A stretch of DNA of 63,422 nucleotides. Source: Prolixibacteraceae bacterium. Lineage in GTDB: Bacteria; Bacteroidota; Bacteroidia; Bacteroidales; Prolixibacteraceae. The notes under the pieces are model-generated. The model saw only the letters and a program-made list of their open reading frames with translations. It did no database searches and was not told the DNA's origin. Made by a program: the position numbers and the translations under genes. Shown piece by piece: positions 61,841-63,422 of the stretch; the stretch's first letter is position 1; the number at the start of each line of letters is the position of its first letter. The stretch is from contig JAFLKN010000012.1 in assembly GCA_019163175.1 (NCBI GenBank), forward strand, positions 119,991 through 183,412, in the 5' to 3' direction.

Positions 61841-62977
61841 TCAGCATTTGACCTTTATTTTCAGAGCGCCGGGAATTTCTGTTTGCGAAGCTACGATAAC
61901 ATAACCGCCGCCACTTCCTGAAGTGATTGCACCCGGATAATTGGGGAACCAATTGGTTTCCATTTCTTCTGAAACCCAGTCAGGAACTGTGAATGGAAGC
62001 ATTTTCTTCCACAAAAGGAAGGTTTGTTTCATGCCCTCACCCAACTTCTGAACGTCTTTCTCAACAATTCCCTGCCAGCATAAATCTCCGGAATCACCAA
62101 GTTCTTTTACATTTTCAACCGTCAAATGTTTTTCGATTAACGGGTTGTAGCCTTCCGGCCGTGGTGCCAACGGAATAAGGTAGAGTACACGCGACAACCA
62201 GTCGCAGGTATCGGCATCCACTGCAGACTCGATGTGGCAAGGCCAGTATTTCCCGTCGTAATTCAGACGATTTACTCCGGGCATTAAAATTCCAAGTTGG
62301 TCTTGCGATCCCGAAACATATTCCGATCCAGGCGGGTTTTCGGCGCCAAAAAGTAATTGTGCATTGCGTACTGGGTCTCCTTCCGGAATTTTGCCACCCC
62401 AAAGTTCGACTGCTATTTTGCGCGAACTGGTTGCCATTCCCGATCGGTCGTTGAAATCGTAATCGGGCCAGATTTGCGCCACTACGCAGGGTCCAGAGTG
62501 AATTTCCGAAACCCAGGGCTGATCCATCCACCCTCCGGCAAGGCACAAACGGTAAGGGAATTTCAAATCTTTTTTCGACTGAGAACTCGACCGGGCGGGT
62601 AATCCTTCCTCCGGAATACGTTCCAGAACGATCAACTCAACATTATTTTCTTCGCAAATACGCTTTTTACCCTCTGTAAATCCATCAGAATTCACCACAA
62701 AATAGTCAGGCTTTATACGTTTCATGTCTTCTTCAAAATCGAGCATTCCCATTCCTGATGAGACAAATGCTTCAGTCACATATTTCACGGCACCCACCAT
62801 GTAAACACGCTCTTCCTGTGTAAAGTAGGGCTTCTTACCTTTTAATTGCAGCAGGTTTTCGTCCTGTCCAAGGCTCACATAAAGCTTACCGTATTGCGAT
62901 GCTGTTTTGAAAAAGGCAATGTGTCCGGCATGAAGCAGATCATAACATCCGCTGACCAGTACTTTTTTATCACTCAT
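61841..62977 (-). CDS. Nucleotidyltransferase-GHMP kinase fusion protein
   Basis: I start at the ATG at 62977 (378 residues), right before KKVLVSGCYDLLHAGHIAFF; a start at 63031 would add 18 residues from the palindromic spacer. The N-terminal half (1-135) is a cytidylyl/adenylyltransferase-like Rossmann domain with the HxGH motif as HAGH and a late GLPARSSSQSKK resembling the ISSTxxR region. The C-terminal half (about 140-378) is GHMP-kinase-like, with LCLAGGWMDQPWVSE, a degenerate motif 2 SGMATSSRKIA, and motif 3 AITSGSGGGYVIVAS. The combination suggests a sugar kinase coupled to nucleotide-sugar formation. The substrate is unknown. It lies between the GDP-mannose epimerase and manC genes. 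Confidence 0.8.
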   Translation of the reverse strand: MSDKKVLVSGCYDLLHAGHIAFFKTASQYGKLYVSLGQDENLLQLKGKKPYFTQEERVYMVGAVKYVTEAFVSSGMGMLDFEEDMKRIKPDYFVVNSDGFTEGKKRICEENNVELIVLERIPEEGLPARSSSQSKKDLKFPYRLCLAGGWMDQPWVSEIHSGPCVVAQIWPDYDFNDRSGMATSSRKIAVELWGGKIPEGDPVRNAQLLFGAENPPGSEYVSGSQDQLGILMPGVNRLNYDGKYWPCHIESAVDADTCDWLSRVLYLIPLAPRPEGYNPLIEKHLTVENVKELGDSGDLCWQGIVEKDVQKLGEGMKQTFLLWKKMLPFTVPDWVSEEMETNWFPNYPGAITSGSGGGYVIVASQTEIPGALKIKVKC

Positions 62978-63026
62978 GAGATTAGCTGAAAATGAAGTAA
63001 TAAGTTGTTTGCAACCAGAGGGAAAT

Positions 63027-63079
63027 GTCATTAGTCATTAGAAGAGTTACAGAAAAAGACTTTCCTAATGACTATTGAC
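63027..63079. repeat. Intergenic inverted repeat after the epimerase gene
   Basis: The 15-bp arms gtcattagtcattag / ctaatgactattgac have one mismatch, and each arm is itself a doubled word. It lies 12 bp past the end of the epimerase gene. Confidence 0.55.
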
Positions 63080-63090
63080 TTTTTTCTAAT

Positions 63091-63422
63091 CTATTTTACG
63101 CCTCCGGTGAGCATTTGTGTTTTGATCCAATCGTAGGTTTCTTTCATTCCAGTTGCTAGCGGCAAACTTGGTTCCCATTTCAGGAGTTCAAGAATGAGGG
63201 TATTGTCGCTGTTACGTCCGCGAACCCCTTTGGGGGCATCCAGATCGTAAGTCCGTTTCAATTTGATGTTGCCAATTTTTTCCACAATGTCAACCAGTTC
63301 GTTGATGGAAACCATTTCACTGCTTCCCAAGTTGATTGGTTCAATGATGTCGCTGTACATGATTTTTAGGATACCTTCCACACAATCGGTAATGTACATG
63401 AAACTGCGGGTTTGTTCGCCGT
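63091..63422 (-). CDS. GDP-mannose 3,5-epimerase, C-terminal 110 residues (5' end outside the window)
   Basis: The frame is open to the window edge. The visible part reads GEQTRSFMYITDCVEGILKI, INLGSSEMVSINELVDIVEK, KGVRGRNSDNTLILELLKWE and MKETYDWIKTQ. The order QTRSF, SxEMVS and P-x-GVRGRNSDN is the signature of GDP-D-mannose 3,5-epimerase as known from plants, rather than of GDP-mannose 4,6-dehydratase or UDP-sugar epimerases. The enzyme would make GDP-L-galactose or GDP-L-gulose from GDP-mannose. With manC three genes on, the set suggests L-galactose-type sugars in a surface polysaccharide. Confidence 0.85.
   Translation of the reverse strand, partial: GEQTRSFMYITDCVEGILKIMYSDIIEPINLGSSEMVSINELVDIVEKIGNIKLKRTYDLDAPKGVRGRNSDNTLILELLKWEPSLPLATGMKETYDWIKTQMLTGGVK

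Noticed and set aside
1-63422. Genomic island, phage or defence system
   Set aside because: No integrase, transposase, tRNA-linked attachment site, toxin-antitoxin, restriction or other defence gene was recognised. Housekeeping genes are spread evenly through the window.

Overview
The window reads as a chromosomal segment of a Bacteroidota bacterium, most likely a Bacteroidales/Marinilabiliales-type carbohydrate degrader. The reasons are moderate-to-low GC, A-rich leaders almost without Shine-Dalgarno sequences, repeated matches to the Bacteroidota -7 promoter element TAnnTTTG, and several proteins ending in type IX secretion (T9SS) sorting domains. It also carries Bacteroidota-type families (DUF4831, DUF5009, FISUMP, GH92, a TonB receptor with a carboxypeptidase-like N-domain). 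I saw no tRNA, rRNA, CRISPR, phage or transposase gene.

Layout. 1-3901 (-): most of a giant secreted adhesin-like protein, cut by the window edge and preceded by about 1 kb of non-coding DNA. 4965-7929 (-): small membrane protein, DprA and a DEAD-box helicase, a likely operon. 8028-10406 (+): aroB-aroA of the shikimate pathway. 10472-13495 (-): TadA and a 21-residue-repeat LRR protein with B-repeat, BACON and T9SS domains. 14188-15945 (+): aspS. 16027-17025 (-): exported sugar isomerase-like protein. 17225-19138 (+): acetyl-CoA synthetase. 19211-22000 (-): class D beta-lactamase-like lipoprotein and POT peptide transporter. 22219-29948 (+): NAD(P)HX repair enzyme, DUF4831, a small secreted protein with a strong SD, an MFS transporter, PepD dipeptidase and a GH16 glucanase. 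30139-32346 (-): GH92 mannosidase. 32699-36558 (+): DPE2-like MalQ and a FISUMP protein. 36569-40967 (-): DUF5009 acyltransferase, GH20-like hexosaminidase and a T9SS M1 aminopeptidase. 41469-44384 (+): RNase R and a TetR regulator. 44444-46588 (-): membrane-spanning AraC/TolB/TPR regulator. 46901-53901 (+): an Ig-like lipoprotein/DUF3108/small-protein operon, a His-rich protein with a TonB receptor, and a coiled-coil membrane protein. 54058-54666 (-): riboflavin synthase. 54769-57290 (+): OsmC and a PKD-repeat T9SS protein. 57391-60425 (-): GH29 fucosidase and GH30 xylanase-like enzyme. 60632-63422 (-): mannose-1-phosphate guanylyltransferase, a nucleotidyltransferase-GHMP kinase fusion and the end of a GDP-mannose 3,5-epimerase.

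How the genes fit together. Glycan breakdown (GH16, GH20-like, GH29, GH30, GH92, MalQ), peptide uptake and cleavage (POT, MFS, PepD, M1) and acetate activation (Acs) suit a polysaccharide- and protein-degrading heterotroph. The last three genes suggest surface-polysaccharide synthesis from GDP-mannose, perhaps through GDP-L-galactose or GDP-L-gulose.

The most unusual items are the nucleotidyltransferase-GHMP fusion beside the epimerase, the His-rich protein/TonB receptor pair, the small secreted protein with a near-perfect Shine-Dalgarno, a tiny promoter-smORF-terminator unit near 41.1 kb, a 22-bp perfect palindrome beside the AraC/TolB regulator, and a set of intergenic inverted repeats built from short repeated words at gene 3' ends. 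No clearly new multi-gene system such as a defence island is evident.
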